Shown here: positions 8,298 to 17,138 of the stretch, in pieces
Layout of the letters: every line of letters begins with the position of its first letter
How positions within the stretch are numbered: the first letter of the stretch is position 1
Assembly: GCF_001940245.1 (NCBI RefSeq)
Contig: NZ_MJIG01000003.1
Location: 62,001 to 126,000, forward strand
Length of the DNA stretch: 64,000 nt
Direction of reading: 5' to 3'
DNA from: Anaerostipes sp. 992a
GTDB taxonomy: Bacteria; Bacillota; Clostridia; Lachnospirales; Lachnospiraceae
Notes under the pieces: model-generated
What the model was told of the DNA's origin: nothing
What the model saw: only the letters and a program-made list of their open reading frames with translations
Databases searched by the model: none
Made by a program: the position numbers and the translations under genes

Positions 8298-8326
8298 TTG
8301 CAGAAAAAGACGATAAGGAGAGCACG

Positions 8327-9091
8327 ATGGGAATTAGTAAGATTACAGCTGAAGTTGCAGTACAGAAGCCTATTGCAGCCGGCATTTATGATATGACATT
8401 AAAGGTTGGAGAGATGGCGAAGGAAGCCAGACCGGGACAGTTTGTTTCTGTTTACAGCAATGATGGAAGCAAGCTTCTTCCAAGACCGATCAGTATTTGT
8501 GGAATTGATGCGGAAAAGGGAGAATTAAGAATTGTATACCGGATAGCAGGAGAAGGAACGAAGGAATTCTCAGGATATGTATCAGGAACGAAGGTGGAAG
8601 TGATGGGACCTTTGGGCAATGGATATACCATAAAAGATAAGAAGGCCATTGTGATTGGTGGAGGAATTGGAATTCCGCCAATGCTCGAGTTATCCAAGCA
8701 GTTAAATTGCGAAAAAGCAATGGTACTTGGTTACCGCGATGAGACCTTTTTAAAAGAAGAATTTGAAGCACTGGGAGATGTCTATGTATCCAGCGATCTT
8801 GGAACGGCAGGTATAAAGGGAACCGTACTGGATGCCATTAAGGAATATGGAGTAGAAGGGGATATTATCTACGCATGTGGACCGATGCCAATGCTTCGTG
8901 CTATTAAAGCATATGCAGAAGAAAAGGGCATTGAGGCGCAGATTTCACTGGAAGAGAGAATGGCATGCGGTGTTGGTGCATGTTTGGGTTGCGTCTGCAA
9001 ATCCAAAGAAAAGGATGAACATACCCATGTGCATAATAAGCGAATCTGTAAAGATGGTCCGGTATTTGATGCAAGGGAGGTAGAAATCTAA
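8327..9091 (+). CDS. pyrK: Dihydroorotate dehydrogenase electron-transfer subunit
   Basis: A 254-residue FAD and [2Fe-2S] protein that passes electrons from PyrD to NAD+. It has the FAD motif RPISICG (near 50), the nucleotide-binding IGGGIGIPPMLELS (near 109), and cluster cysteines in ACGVGACLGCVC (near 216-227) with a further cysteine at RICKDG. Its last base pair overlaps the start of pyrD (TAATG), so the two subunits are translationally coupled. It is a paralogue of NfnA at 3043. Confidence 0.95.
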   Translation: MGISKITAEVAVQKPIAAGIYDMTLKVGEMAKEARPGQFVSVYSNDGSKLLPRPISICGIDAEKGELRIVYRIAGEGTKEFSGYVSGTKVEVMGPLGNGYTIKDKKAIVIGGGIGIPPMLELSKQLNCEKAMVLGYRDETFLKEEFEALGDVYVSSDLGTAGIKGTVLDAIKEYGVEGDIIYACGPMPMLRAIKAYAEEKGIEAQISLEERMACGVGACLGCVCKSKEKDEHTHVHNKRICKDGPVFDAREVEI

Positions 9092-9993
9092 TGAACTTAT
9101 CAGTAAATATTGCAGGAGTTACATGGAAAAATCCAGTTACCGTTGCATCCGGTACCTTTGGATCAGGAGCAGAGTATAGTGAATTTGTGGATTTAAGTAA
9201 GTTGGGTGCTGTTACTACCAAAGGGGTTGCTAATATTCCATGGGAAGGAAATCCAACGCCGAGAGTGGCAGAGACCTATGGTGGTATGCTCAATGCTATT
9301 GGACTTCAAAATCCTGGAATTGATGTATTTGTAAAAAGGGATATTCCGTATTTAAAATCACAAAATGCAACCATTGTAGTCAATGTATGTGGAAAAACAA
9401 CAGAAGATTATGTGGAAGTAGTGGAACGTTTGGGAGACGAGCCGGTAGATATGCTGGAGATCAATGTGTCCTGCCCGAATGTAAAAGAAGGCGGAATTGC
9501 ATTCGGACAGAATCCAGATGCATTATACGATATTACGAGAGCGGTAAAAGCAAAGGCAAAGCAGCCGATTATCATGAAATTGAGCCCAAATGTCACAGAT
9601 ATTACCGAGATGGCAAGAGCGGCAGAGGCAGCAGGAGCGGATGCCGTGTCTTTGATCAACACATTGACCGGTATGAAGATCGATGTGGAGCGTCAGGCGT
9701 TTGTCCTTGCCAATAAGACTGGTGGACTTTCCGGACCTGCCATTAAGCCGGTAGCGGTTCGTATGGTATATCAGGTAGCCAATGCAGTGAAGATTCCGAT
9801 CATCGGCATGGGTGGAATCCGTACAGCAGCAGATGCCCTGGAATTTATCCTGGCTGGTGCTACTGCAGTTTCCGTGGGAACCTGTAACTTTGTAAATCCT
9901 CAGACTACTATGGAAGTCATTGCGGGAATTGAGGATTATATGAAGCGCCATAAAGTAGAAGATATTAATGATCTGATTGGAATTGTAAAATAA
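9091..9993 (+). CDS. pyrD: Dihydroorotate dehydrogenase, class 1B catalytic subunit
   Basis: A 300-residue FMN TIM-barrel oxidising dihydroorotate to orotate, working as a heterotetramer with PyrK. The class 1 catalytic cysteine is visible in EINVSCPNVKEGG (near 125-137). Phosphate/FMN-binding segments GMGGIRTAADALEF and VSVGTCNF lie near the C-terminus. The length is typical. Confidence 0.95.
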   Translation: MNLSVNIAGVTWKNPVTVASGTFGSGAEYSEFVDLSKLGAVTTKGVANIPWEGNPTPRVAETYGGMLNAIGLQNPGIDVFVKRDIPYLKSQNATIVVNVCGKTTEDYVEVVERLGDEPVDMLEINVSCPNVKEGGIAFGQNPDALYDITRAVKAKAKQPIIMKLSPNVTDITEMARAAEAAGADAVSLINTLTGMKIDVERQAFVLANKTGGLSGPAIKPVAVRMVYQVANAVKIPIIGMGGIRTAADALEFILAGATAVSVGTCNFVNPQTTMEVIAGIEDYMKRHKVEDINDLIGIVK

Positions 9994-10006
9994 AAGGAGA
10001 AAGACA

Positions 10007-10684
10007 ATGGAACAGTATAAGAAAGAGTTTATTGAATTTATGATCGATTGTAACGTATTAAAATTTGGTGATTTTGTAACAAAAAGTGGCAGAAATACAC
10101 CATTTTTCGTAAATACCGGCTTCTATCGTACAGGAGCACAGTTAAAGAAATTGGGCGAGTATTACGCAACTGCTATTCATAATAAATTTGGTTTGGATTT
10201 CGATGTATTATTTGGACCTGCTTATAAGGGAATTCCATTAAGCGTAGCAGCAACTATGGCAATTTCTGATATGTATGAGAAAGATGTCCGTTACTGTGCC
10301 AACCGTAAAGAGGTAAAAGACCATGGTGATAAGGGAATCTTACTGGGAAGTCCGATTGAAGATGGAGATAAAGTGATCATTATTGAAGATGTAACAACTG
10401 CAGGAACATCTATTAAAGAAACACTTCCGATCGTAAAGGCACAGGGCGATGTAGATGTGTTAGGTCTGGTAGTATCTGTAGACCGTATGGAACGTGGACA
10501 GGGAGAAAAGAGTGCTTTAGATGAAATTCATGAAACATATGGATTGGAGACCACAGCAATCGTTACCATGGCAGAAGTAGTAGAACATCTGTATAATAAG
10601 CCTTATAAAGGAAAAGTTATTATTGATGATACATTAAAAGCAGCAATTGATGCATATTATGAAAAATATGGAGTAGCAAAATAG
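10007..10684 (+). CDS. pyrE: Orotate phosphoribosyltransferase
   Basis: A 225-residue phosphoribosyltransferase making OMP from orotate and PRPP. The PRPP-binding motif is VIIIEDVTTAGTSIKE near residues 121-136; GPAYKGIPLS near 70 is the pyrophosphate-binding loop. It follows pyrD by 13 bases with an AAAAGGAG site and completes the orotate-to-UMP set with pyrF. Confidence 0.95.
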   Translation: MEQYKKEFIEFMIDCNVLKFGDFVTKSGRNTPFFVNTGFYRTGAQLKKLGEYYATAIHNKFGLDFDVLFGPAYKGIPLSVAATMAISDMYEKDVRYCANRKEVKDHGDKGILLGSPIEDGDKVIIIEDVTTAGTSIKETLPIVKAQGDVDVLGLVVSVDRMERGQGEKSALDEIHETYGLETTAIVTMAEVVEHLYNKPYKGKVIIDDTLKAAIDAYYEKYGVAK

Positions 10685-10712
10685 ACATCCAGAACAAAGA
10701 ACAGGAGGAGCC

Positions 10713-10865
10713 ATGAACGAAAAATTATACAAGAAATTAGGACGTGCAGGCGGCTTTGGCATTGCAATCGGTATTATTGAGATTGTAGTAGGAATTATTT
10801 TAGGCACTCTTACGATTATTCAGGGAGCAAAATTATTAAAAGCAAAAGTAGATATTATGTTTTAG
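10713..10865 (+). CDS. Small membrane peptide (50 residues)
   Basis: A short gene starting MNEKLYKKLGRAGGFG and ending KAKVDIMF, with an ideal AGGAGG site nine bases before the ATG. After a basic amphipathic start, one long glycine-rich hydrophobic helix covers about residues 14-41. It sits 28 bases after pyrE and is followed by a hairpin and then another small membrane protein gene. Function unknown; the ribosome binding site, operon position and clean membrane profile support a real gene. Confidence 0.7.
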   Translation: MNEKLYKKLGRAGGFGIAIGIIEIVVGIILGTLTIIQGAKLLKAKVDIMF

Positions 10866-10868
10866 AGA

Positions 10869-10895
10869 AGAAACAGGCGATTTTCGTCTGTTTCT
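10869..10895 (+). terminator. Hairpin after the small membrane peptide gene
   Basis: AGAAACAGGCGA pairs with TCGTCTGTTTCT (one G-T pair) around TTT. Only a weak T-rich tail follows, and the next ribosome binding site is close, so it may attenuate rather than end transcription. Confidence 0.5.
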
Positions 10896-10913
10896 CATTA
10901 TTTAGGAGGCAAT

Positions 10914-11237
10914 ATGAGAAAGAGTTTTTTAGATGAAAAGTATCGTCCTACCGGAGAAAGTATTTTAAAAGAATCAAAGCTTTCCATGGCATGCGGAGTT
11001 TTGGGATTGGCTGTATTTGCAGCTTTGGTATGGATTTCTTTTAAGCAGCAGGGAAACGGTGGTAGTTATCTTGGATTTTTCGGATGGATGCTCATATTAG
11101 CGGCAATCGTAGGGGAATACTATGCTTATGTGGGACTGTGTCAACCGGGAGGCAAGATGAGTGCAAAAATAGCCGGACTGGCAGTCAACAGTATGTTAAT
11201 ACTGATCTTAATAGTGATATTTATCATGGGAATTTAG
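10914..11237 (+). CDS. Small integral membrane protein (three helices)
   Basis: A 107-residue protein with hydrophobic helices at about 24-42, 53-72 and 83-106 and a charged N-terminus. It resembles small uncharacterised Lachnospiraceae membrane proteins; I cannot give a function. It has an AGGAGG site and lies 10 bases before the peptidase-like gene, so the two are probably co-transcribed. Confidence 0.75.
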   Translation: MRKSFLDEKYRPTGESILKESKLSMACGVLGLAVFAALVWISFKQQGNGGSYLGFFGWMLILAAIVGEYYAYVGLCQPGGKMSAKIAGLAVNSMLILILIVIFIMGI

Positions 11238-11247
11238 GAGGACATTC

Positions 11248-13335
11248 ATGGATTATCATGAAACATTCAAAGAAGAAAATGAACAGATGAAAGAGCGATA
11301 TGAACTGACCTTGCAGCGTATCGCCGAAATGAATCAGGAGGAGACGGTAGCAGAGCCTTATCGGTCCTATTTTCGAACCATGGCCGGTTTTCTGCTGAAA
11401 ATGAACGACTTATATCGTATAGTTGCTGCAGGAGAGATGAAAAACTGGACATTGGAAAAATGCAGCAGATTTAATGAAGAATTGTATTGGGATATTTTAC
11501 AAGAGCACTACGACAAAAGCTATGGAAATCCGTCTTATGCAGTGTCAGTGCTAGGTGAAACTTTCGGTAAGATCTTAAGCTTTCTGTACACGGAGCTTCG
11601 AGGTGAGATTGTCTTCGCCTACGAACAGCGTTTGTTTGATATGACCATTGTGAATGAGTTATTTATCGAAATCTATAACCTGTTTGAGCAGGAAAAGGTT
11701 ACTTATCGGAAGGTAAAAGAAGCGGTTTACTGGTATGTCAGCGATTACAGCGATGTGATGATGATGTATCGGACGAGGGAACAGTTAGATACAGATCTTA
11801 ATTTTGCTACAAGCATTATTATGGATTCAGATCTTAGTGATCTTCGTTATTTGTATCAGTATGGAGAATATATATCTGAAAATGAACGGAAGACGGCAGA
11901 GTTTTTAAATACATTTTCTCAAGAAGAGATAGACGCAATTGCAGCTGTTTACACGGAGGGCTATCGAGAAGGATTTGCGGCAAATGGGATGGATATCAGT
12001 AAGAAAAAACTGGTAAATATTCGGTATTCTATAGGATTTGAAAGAATTATTCGGTCTGCCATTGGTCAGTTTGCTGCCATGGGTCTGGAGCCGGTAATTT
12101 ATCGCAGCGCCGTTCATAGCATTAATAAACGTCAGATGATCAAAATCGGTTATGTATCCACCAGCCCTAATAAACAGTATGAATTCGATCACAGATGTGA
12201 TGGTGCCATTTATCTGGATAAATCCTTTGTTACAAGAAAGCTTGAGAATTTAAGAGCAGCCTACGAGGAATATAAGGCGGAGGCAGAAGTATTTGGTGGA
12301 CCAGCCTGCATGGAAATCTTTGGAGAGACACCATTTGAGCCAGTCAACAAGCAGGAAGTCTATACCTATAGTGAGGCGCAGGAGCAGTTGGAGGTACAGT
12401 ACCGTAGTCAATCCAATCAGATTGTCAATGAGTATATTCGTCCAGAGGAAAGAAGCTTTACAATCATTGCTTATCCAATGCCGGAAATTGGTGATCAATA
12501 TGAAGAAATCTTCCGGGAAATCATAAAAGTGAATACACTGGATAAGGATTTGTATCGGGAGATTCAGCAAAAGCTGATCGATGCCCTGGATCAGGCCAAG
12601 GAGGTATGGGTACAGGGAAAAGGAGCCAATCAGACAGATATCCGTGTGCAGATGCAGGAAAGAAAGAATCCAGATAGGGAGACTAATTTCGAAAATTGTC
12701 TGGCAGATGTGAATATTCCGGTAGGGGAAGTTTTTACCTCACCAAGATTGTCTGGTACCAATGGGATTTTACATGTCAGCGAAGTATATTTAAATGAATT
12801 AAAATATAAAGATCTTGCCATAACCTTTGAAGATGGAATGATTAAGGACTATACCTGCAAAAATTTTGAAACAGAAGAAGAAAATAAGAAATATATCAAA
12901 GAGAATGTTCTTTATAACCAAGAGACGCTGCCAATTGGAGAGTTTGCCATTGGAACGAATACGACAGCGTATGTTATGGCACATCGATATGATATTGTCT
13001 ATAAGCTTCCGATTCTGATCGTAGAGAAGATGGGACCACATTTTGCGGTGGGAGATACATGCTACAGCTATTGTGAGGAGACAAGGGTATATAATCCTGA
13101 TGGCAAAGAAATCGTAGCTAAGGACAACGAATGTTCCATTCTAAGAAAAGAGGATATAAAAAAGGCTTATTTTCATTGTCATACAGACATTACCATTCCA
13201 TATGAGGAAATTGGAAGTATTACAGCCATTGGAAAGGACGGCAGCAGTACAGTTATTATCCAGAATGGAAGGTTTGTTTTACCGGGAACGGAGGCTTTGA
13301 ATCAACCTTTCCTTGACGAAATGGAAAAGAATTAG
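11248..13335 (+). CDS. M29-type aminopeptidase-like protein with long N-terminal extension
   Basis: A 695-residue cytoplasmic protein. The C-terminal part (about 370-690) looks like family M29 metallo-aminopeptidases (AmpS/PepS/aminopeptidase T). Candidate metal or catalytic residues are the Glu in PVGEVFTSPRLSG, the Glu in PIGEFAIGTNT, the His in GPHFAVGDT with a nearby Tyr, and a late HCHTDI segment. The first ~340 residues are helix-rich, hydrophilic and unrecognised. Usual M29 proteins are about 370-410 residues, so this is nearly doubled. It is the last gene of a group with the small membrane protein upstream. Confidence 0.72.
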   Translation: MDYHETFKEENEQMKERYELTLQRIAEMNQEETVAEPYRSYFRTMAGFLLKMNDLYRIVAAGEMKNWTLEKCSRFNEELYWDILQEHYDKSYGNPSYAVSVLGETFGKILSFLYTELRGEIVFAYEQRLFDMTIVNELFIEIYNLFEQEKVTYRKVKEAVYWYVSDYSDVMMMYRTREQLDTDLNFATSIIMDSDLSDLRYLYQYGEYISENERKTAEFLNTFSQEEIDAIAAVYTEGYREGFAANGMDISKKKLVNIRYSIGFERIIRSAIGQFAAMGLEPVIYRSAVHSINKRQMIKIGYVSTSPNKQYEFDHRCDGAIYLDKSFVTRKLENLRAAYEEYKAEAEVFGGPACMEIFGETPFEPVNKQEVYTYSEAQEQLEVQYRSQSNQIVNEYIRPEERSFTIIAYPMPEIGDQYEEIFREIIKVNTLDKDLYREIQQKLIDALDQAKEVWVQGKGANQTDIRVQMQERKNPDRETNFENCLADVNIPVGEVFTSPRLSGTNGILHVSEVYLNELKYKDLAITFEDGMIKDYTCKNFETEEENKKYIKENVLYNQETLPIGEFAIGTNTTAYVMAHRYDIVYKLPILIVEKMGPHFAVGDTCYSYCEETRVYNPDGKEIVAKDNECSILRKEDIKKAYFHCHTDITIPYEEIGSITAIGKDGSSTVIIQNGRFVLPGTEALNQPFLDEMEKN

Positions 13336-13343
13336 TAGAATGA

Positions 13344-13373
13344 TTGAGAAATAGTTTGTATTATCGATATGAT
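13344..13373 (+). promoter_or_regulatory. Promoter of the purEMND operon
   Basis: TTGAGA (13344-13349) and TATGAT (13368-13373) with an 18-base spacer, 26 bases before the ATG of purE. No PurR box or purine riboswitch is visible. Confidence 0.55.
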
Positions 13374-13399
13374 TTAATAGAAGAAAAGGAGAATTAGCA

Positions 13400-13903
13400 A
13401 TGGCAAAAGTTGGTATTGTGATGGGAAGCGATTCTGATATGCCTATCATGAGTCAGGCAGCAGCAGTTTTAGAGCAGTTTGGAATTGATTTTGAAATGAC
13501 CATTATTTCTGCACACAGAGAACCAGATATCTTTTTTGAATGGGCAAAGGGGGCAGAAGAAAGAGGAATTAAGGTAATTATTGCAGGAGCAGGAAAGGCA
13601 GCACACCTGCCAGGTATGTGTGCCGCATTATTTAAAATGCCTGTGATCGGAATTCCAATGAAAACATCTGATTTAGGAGGAGTTGATTCTCTTTATTCTA
13701 TCGTGCAGATGCCTTCTGGAGTACCGGTTGCAACGGTTGCGATCAATGGTGGAAAGAATGCCGGAATTCTTGCAGCACAGATTCTTGCTACTTCTGATGA
13801 CGAATTATTGGCAAAGATCAAGGATTACGCTAATGATATGAAGGAAGAAGTGGTAAAAAAAGCAGAAAAACTAGATCAGGTAGGATACAAAGAATATCGT
13901 TAA
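13400..13903 (+). CDS. purE: N5-carboxyaminoimidazole ribonucleotide mutase
   Basis: A 167-residue class I PurE moving the carboxyl group from N5-CAIR to CAIR in purine synthesis. MGSDSDMPIM (near 8-17) is the nucleotide-phosphate-binding loop. SAHREPD carries the catalytic histidine, and AGAGKAAHLPGM (near 65-76) completes the active site. The length is typical. It opens a four-gene operon; no purK is linked here. Confidence 0.95.
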   Translation: MAKVGIVMGSDSDMPIMSQAAAVLEQFGIDFEMTIISAHREPDIFFEWAKGAEERGIKVIIAGAGKAAHLPGMCAALFKMPVIGIPMKTSDLGGVDSLYSIVQMPSGVPVATVAINGGKNAGILAAQILATSDDELLAKIKDYANDMKEEVVKKAEKLDQVGYKEYR

Positions 13904-13961
13904 TGATTGCTGCACATAAATAGATTGTTGTTTTAACTCAGATAATTAGGAGGATTTATAC

Positions 13962-14987
13962 ATGGATTACAAAAAAGCCGGAGTTGATATTGAAGCAGGG
14001 TACAGATCAGTAGAATTAATGAAGAAGCACGTACAGGCTACTATGCGTCCAGAGGTTTTAGGAAATATCGGTGGATTTGCAGGTGCATTTGATCTTGCAG
14101 GTATCAAAGAGATGGAAGAACCTGTATTATTATCAGGTACCGATGGTTGTGGTACAAAAGTAAAACTGGCATTTATTATGGATAAGCATGATACCATTGG
14201 TATTGATGCTGTTGCAATGTGTGTCAATGATATCGCCTGCTCAGGTGGAGAACCTTTATTCTTCCTGGACTATATTGCATGTGGCAAAAATTATCCAGAA
14301 AAGATTGCTTCCATCGTAAGCGGTGTGGCACAGGGGTGTTTACAGTCTGATGCGGCACTGGTAGGTGGTGAGACAGCAGAACATCCAGGATTAATGCCAG
14401 AGGATGAATATGATCTGGCTGGATTTGCAGTTGGTGTGGTAGACCGTAAAGACATGATCACAGGAGAAAACATAAAAGACGGAGATATCATTGTCGGAAT
14501 CGCTTCTAGTGGGGTACATAGCAATGGATTCTCCCTTGTAAGAAAAGTATTTGAGATGACAGAAGAATCTTTAAATACCTATTACGATGAATTAGGAAAG
14601 ACATTAGGAGAAGCTTTATTAGAACCTACAAGAATCTATGTAAAGGGATTAAAGGCAGTAAAAAATGCAGGCGTTACAGTAAAAGGATGCAGCCATATTA
14701 CTGGTGGTGGATTCTATGAGAATATTCCAAGAATGCTTCCAGAAGGTGTACATGCGGTAGTACATAAAGATTCTTATGAAGTGCCTGCAATCTTTCAATT
14801 ATTAGCAAAAGAAGGAAATATTGCAGAGGAAATGATGTACAATACTTATAATATGGGAATCGGTATGATGGTGGTTGTAGATCCTGCAGATGTTGAGAAA
14901 ACGATTAAAGCATTTGAATCAACAGGAGACAAAGCCTGTGTTGTTGGTGAAATCAAAGCAGGAGAAAAAGGAGTTACATTATGCTAA
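13962..14987 (+). CDS. purM: Phosphoribosylformylglycinamidine cyclo-ligase (AIR synthetase)
   Basis: A 341-residue ATP-dependent enzyme making AIR from FGAM. It has the family signatures GTDGCGTKVKLAF (near 64) and DAVAMCVNDI, plus GGGFYENIPRML (near 247). A clear AGGAGG site precedes the ATG. Its end overlaps purN (ATGCTAA is shared), giving translational coupling. Confidence 0.95.
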   Translation: MDYKKAGVDIEAGYRSVELMKKHVQATMRPEVLGNIGGFAGAFDLAGIKEMEEPVLLSGTDGCGTKVKLAFIMDKHDTIGIDAVAMCVNDIACSGGEPLFFLDYIACGKNYPEKIASIVSGVAQGCLQSDAALVGGETAEHPGLMPEDEYDLAGFAVGVVDRKDMITGENIKDGDIIVGIASSGVHSNGFSLVRKVFEMTEESLNTYYDELGKTLGEALLEPTRIYVKGLKAVKNAGVTVKGCSHITGGGFYENIPRMLPEGVHAVVHKDSYEVPAIFQLLAKEGNIAEEMMYNTYNMGIGMMVVVDPADVEKTIKAFESTGDKACVVGEIKAGEKGVTLC

Positions 14988-15604
14988 GACTGGCAGTTTT
15001 AGTTTCTGGAGGTGGAACTAATCTTCAGGCTATCATGGATGCCATTGACAATGGAGCCATTACCAATGCAGAAATTGATGTGGTCATCAGCAATAATAAG
15101 AATGCATTTGCTCTGGAACGTGCTGCGAAGCATGGGATTGAAGCAAAGGCCATCTCTCCAAAGGATTTTGAGACAAGAGATGCTTTTAATGAAGCGTTAT
15201 ATGAAGAACTGGTTTCTAGAAAGATCGACCTGATCGTATTGGCAGGGTGTTTGGTAGTCATTCCTGAGAAAATCATCAATGCTTTTGAAAATCGTATCAT
15301 AAATATTCATCCATCTCTGATTCCATCTTTTTGTGGAACTGGCTATTATGGGCTGAAGGTGCATGAAAAGGCATTGGAGAGAGGTGTCAAGGTATCCGGG
15401 GCAACGGTACACTTTGTAGATGCTGGGACGGATACTGGACCGATCATCGATCAAAAGGCAGTTTATATTGAAGAGGACGATACACCTGAGGTTCTGCAGA
15501 AGAGAATTATGGAACAGGCAGAATGGGTGATCATGCCAAAGGCCATCGATGATATAGCCAATGGAAGAATTACAGTTGTAGATGGAAAAGTCGTAAAGAA
15601 ATGA
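14981..15604 (+). CDS. purN: Phosphoribosylglycinamide formyltransferase
   Basis: A 207-residue folate-dependent enzyme formylating GAR. Visible signatures are SGGGTNLQAIMD near the N-terminus, NIHPSLIPSFCG (near 107-118) with catalytic Asn and His, and the GATVHFVDAGTDTGPII segment with catalytic Asp. It overlaps purM by seven bases. Confidence 0.95.
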   Translation: MLRLAVLVSGGGTNLQAIMDAIDNGAITNAEIDVVISNNKNAFALERAAKHGIEAKAISPKDFETRDAFNEALYEELVSRKIDLIVLAGCLVVIPEKIINAFENRIINIHPSLIPSFCGTGYYGLKVHEKALERGVKVSGATVHFVDAGTDTGPIIDQKAVYIEEDDTPEVLQKRIMEQAEWVIMPKAIDDIANGRITVVDGKVVKK

Positions 15605-15624
15605 TTTTGAGAAAGGAAAAGCAT

Positions 15625-16896
15625 ATGAAAGTATTAATTGTCGGAAGCGGCGGAAGAGAACATGCCATTGCATGGGCCGTTGCCAAAAGTCCAAAGGTAG
15701 ATAAGATTTATTGTGCACCTGGAAATGCAGGTATTTCTGAATACGCAGAATGTGTAGAAATCGGTGCAATGGAATTTGATAAGCTGGCACAATTTGCAAA
15801 GGAAAAGGAAATCGACCTGACTGTGATCGGAATGGATGATCCATTAGTAGGTGGTGTGGTCGATGTATTTGAAAAAGAAGGTTTAAGAGTATTTGGACCA
15901 AGAGCCAATGCAGCGATTATTGAAGGCTCTAAGGCATTTTCCAAAGACTTAATGAAGAAATATCACATTCCAACAGCTGCTTATGAGAATTTTACTTCTC
16001 CAGAGGAAGCATTGGCATATTTAGAAACTGCTAAGATGCCAATCGTATTGAAGGCAGATGGACTGGCACTTGGAAAAGGTGTATTGATCTGCAATACGTT
16101 AGAAGAGGCAAAAGAAGGAGTAAAGACATTAATGTTAGATAAGCAGTTTGGTACTGCTGGAGATACCATCGTTATTGAAGAATTTATGACAGGACGTGAG
16201 GTGTCTGTATTGGCATTTTGCGATGGAAAGACCGTAAAATGCATGACTTCTGCACAGGATCATAAGCGTGCCAAAGATGGCGATCAGGGCTTAAATACTG
16301 GTGGTATGGGAACATTTTCTCCAAGTCCATTCTATACAAAGGAAGTAGAAGAATTTTGTGAAACATACGTATATCAGCCAACCATCGATGCCATGGCAGC
16401 AGAAGGACGCCCATTTACTGGTGTATTATTTACCGGACTGATGTTAACAGAAGATGGACCAAAGGTATTAGAATACAATGCTCGTTTTGGGGATCCAGAA
16501 GCACAGGTAGTGCTTCCAAGAATGAAGAACGATATTGTAGAAGTATTTGAAGCTTGTATTGATGGACGATTGGATGAGATTGATCTGGAATTCGAAGATA
16601 ATGCAGCAGTGTGTGTTGTATTAGCATCTGATGGTTATCCAGAAAAATACGACAAGGGATTTGAGATTACAGGAATTGAAGATGTAAATGCGAAAGAAGG
16701 ATATCATGTCTTCCATGCAGGAACCAAGTTCAGCGATGGTAAATTGGTCACCAACGGAGGACGTGTTCTTGGCGTAACAGCAAAGGGAAAGGATTTAGTT
16801 GAGGCAAGAGCCAATGCATATGCAGCGACAGAATTGGTTTCTTTTGCAAATAAATATAAGAGAAATGATATTGGAAAGGCCATTGACGAGGCTTAG
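15625..16896 (+). CDS. purD: Phosphoribosylamine-glycine ligase
   Basis: A 423-residue ATP-grasp ligase joining glycine to phosphoribosylamine. The N-terminal KVLIVGSGGREHA, the ATP-grasp IVLKADGLALGKGV (near 144) and the metal-binding EYNARFGDPEAQ (near 285) are clear. An upstream in-frame ATG at 15601 overlaps the end of purN and lacks a good site; the ATG at 15625 has GAAAGG upstream and starts at the conserved residues. Confidence 0.95.
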   Translation: MKVLIVGSGGREHAIAWAVAKSPKVDKIYCAPGNAGISEYAECVEIGAMEFDKLAQFAKEKEIDLTVIGMDDPLVGGVVDVFEKEGLRVFGPRANAAIIEGSKAFSKDLMKKYHIPTAAYENFTSPEEALAYLETAKMPIVLKADGLALGKGVLICNTLEEAKEGVKTLMLDKQFGTAGDTIVIEEFMTGREVSVLAFCDGKTVKCMTSAQDHKRAKDGDQGLNTGGMGTFSPSPFYTKEVEEFCETYVYQPTIDAMAAEGRPFTGVLFTGLMLTEDGPKVLEYNARFGDPEAQVVLPRMKNDIVEVFEACIDGRLDEIDLEFEDNAAVCVVLASDGYPEKYDKGFEITGIEDVNAKEGYHVFHAGTKFSDGKLVTNGGRVLGVTAKGKDLVEARANAYAATELVSFANKYKRNDIGKAIDEA

Positions 16897-16918
16897 AAAT
16901 GAAAAATACGGATTGATC

Positions 16919-16969
16919 AAAAGAGTTGTTGTAGGAAAAGTTTTTCTTTTCCAACAGCAGCTCTTTTTG
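16919..16969 (+). terminator. Terminator of the pur operon
   Basis: A long hairpin: AAGAGTTGTTGT with ACAGCAGCTCTT (two G-T pairs), and an inner GGAAAAG/CTTTTCC, followed by TTTTT. Confidence 0.85.
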
Positions 16970-17138
16970 TGGTGTATGCTTCATTTTGTTCGTCTGCTTG
17001 TATGTGAAAGTTTTGTGAAAATATTACGGAGTAGTAAAAAATAATTTACACAAATCATATTAAATGTTACAATTGTATTAATAATCTTAAGTGTCATTTA
17101 GAAAAATAAAAATAACAGTTAAGGAATGGAGATAGAAG

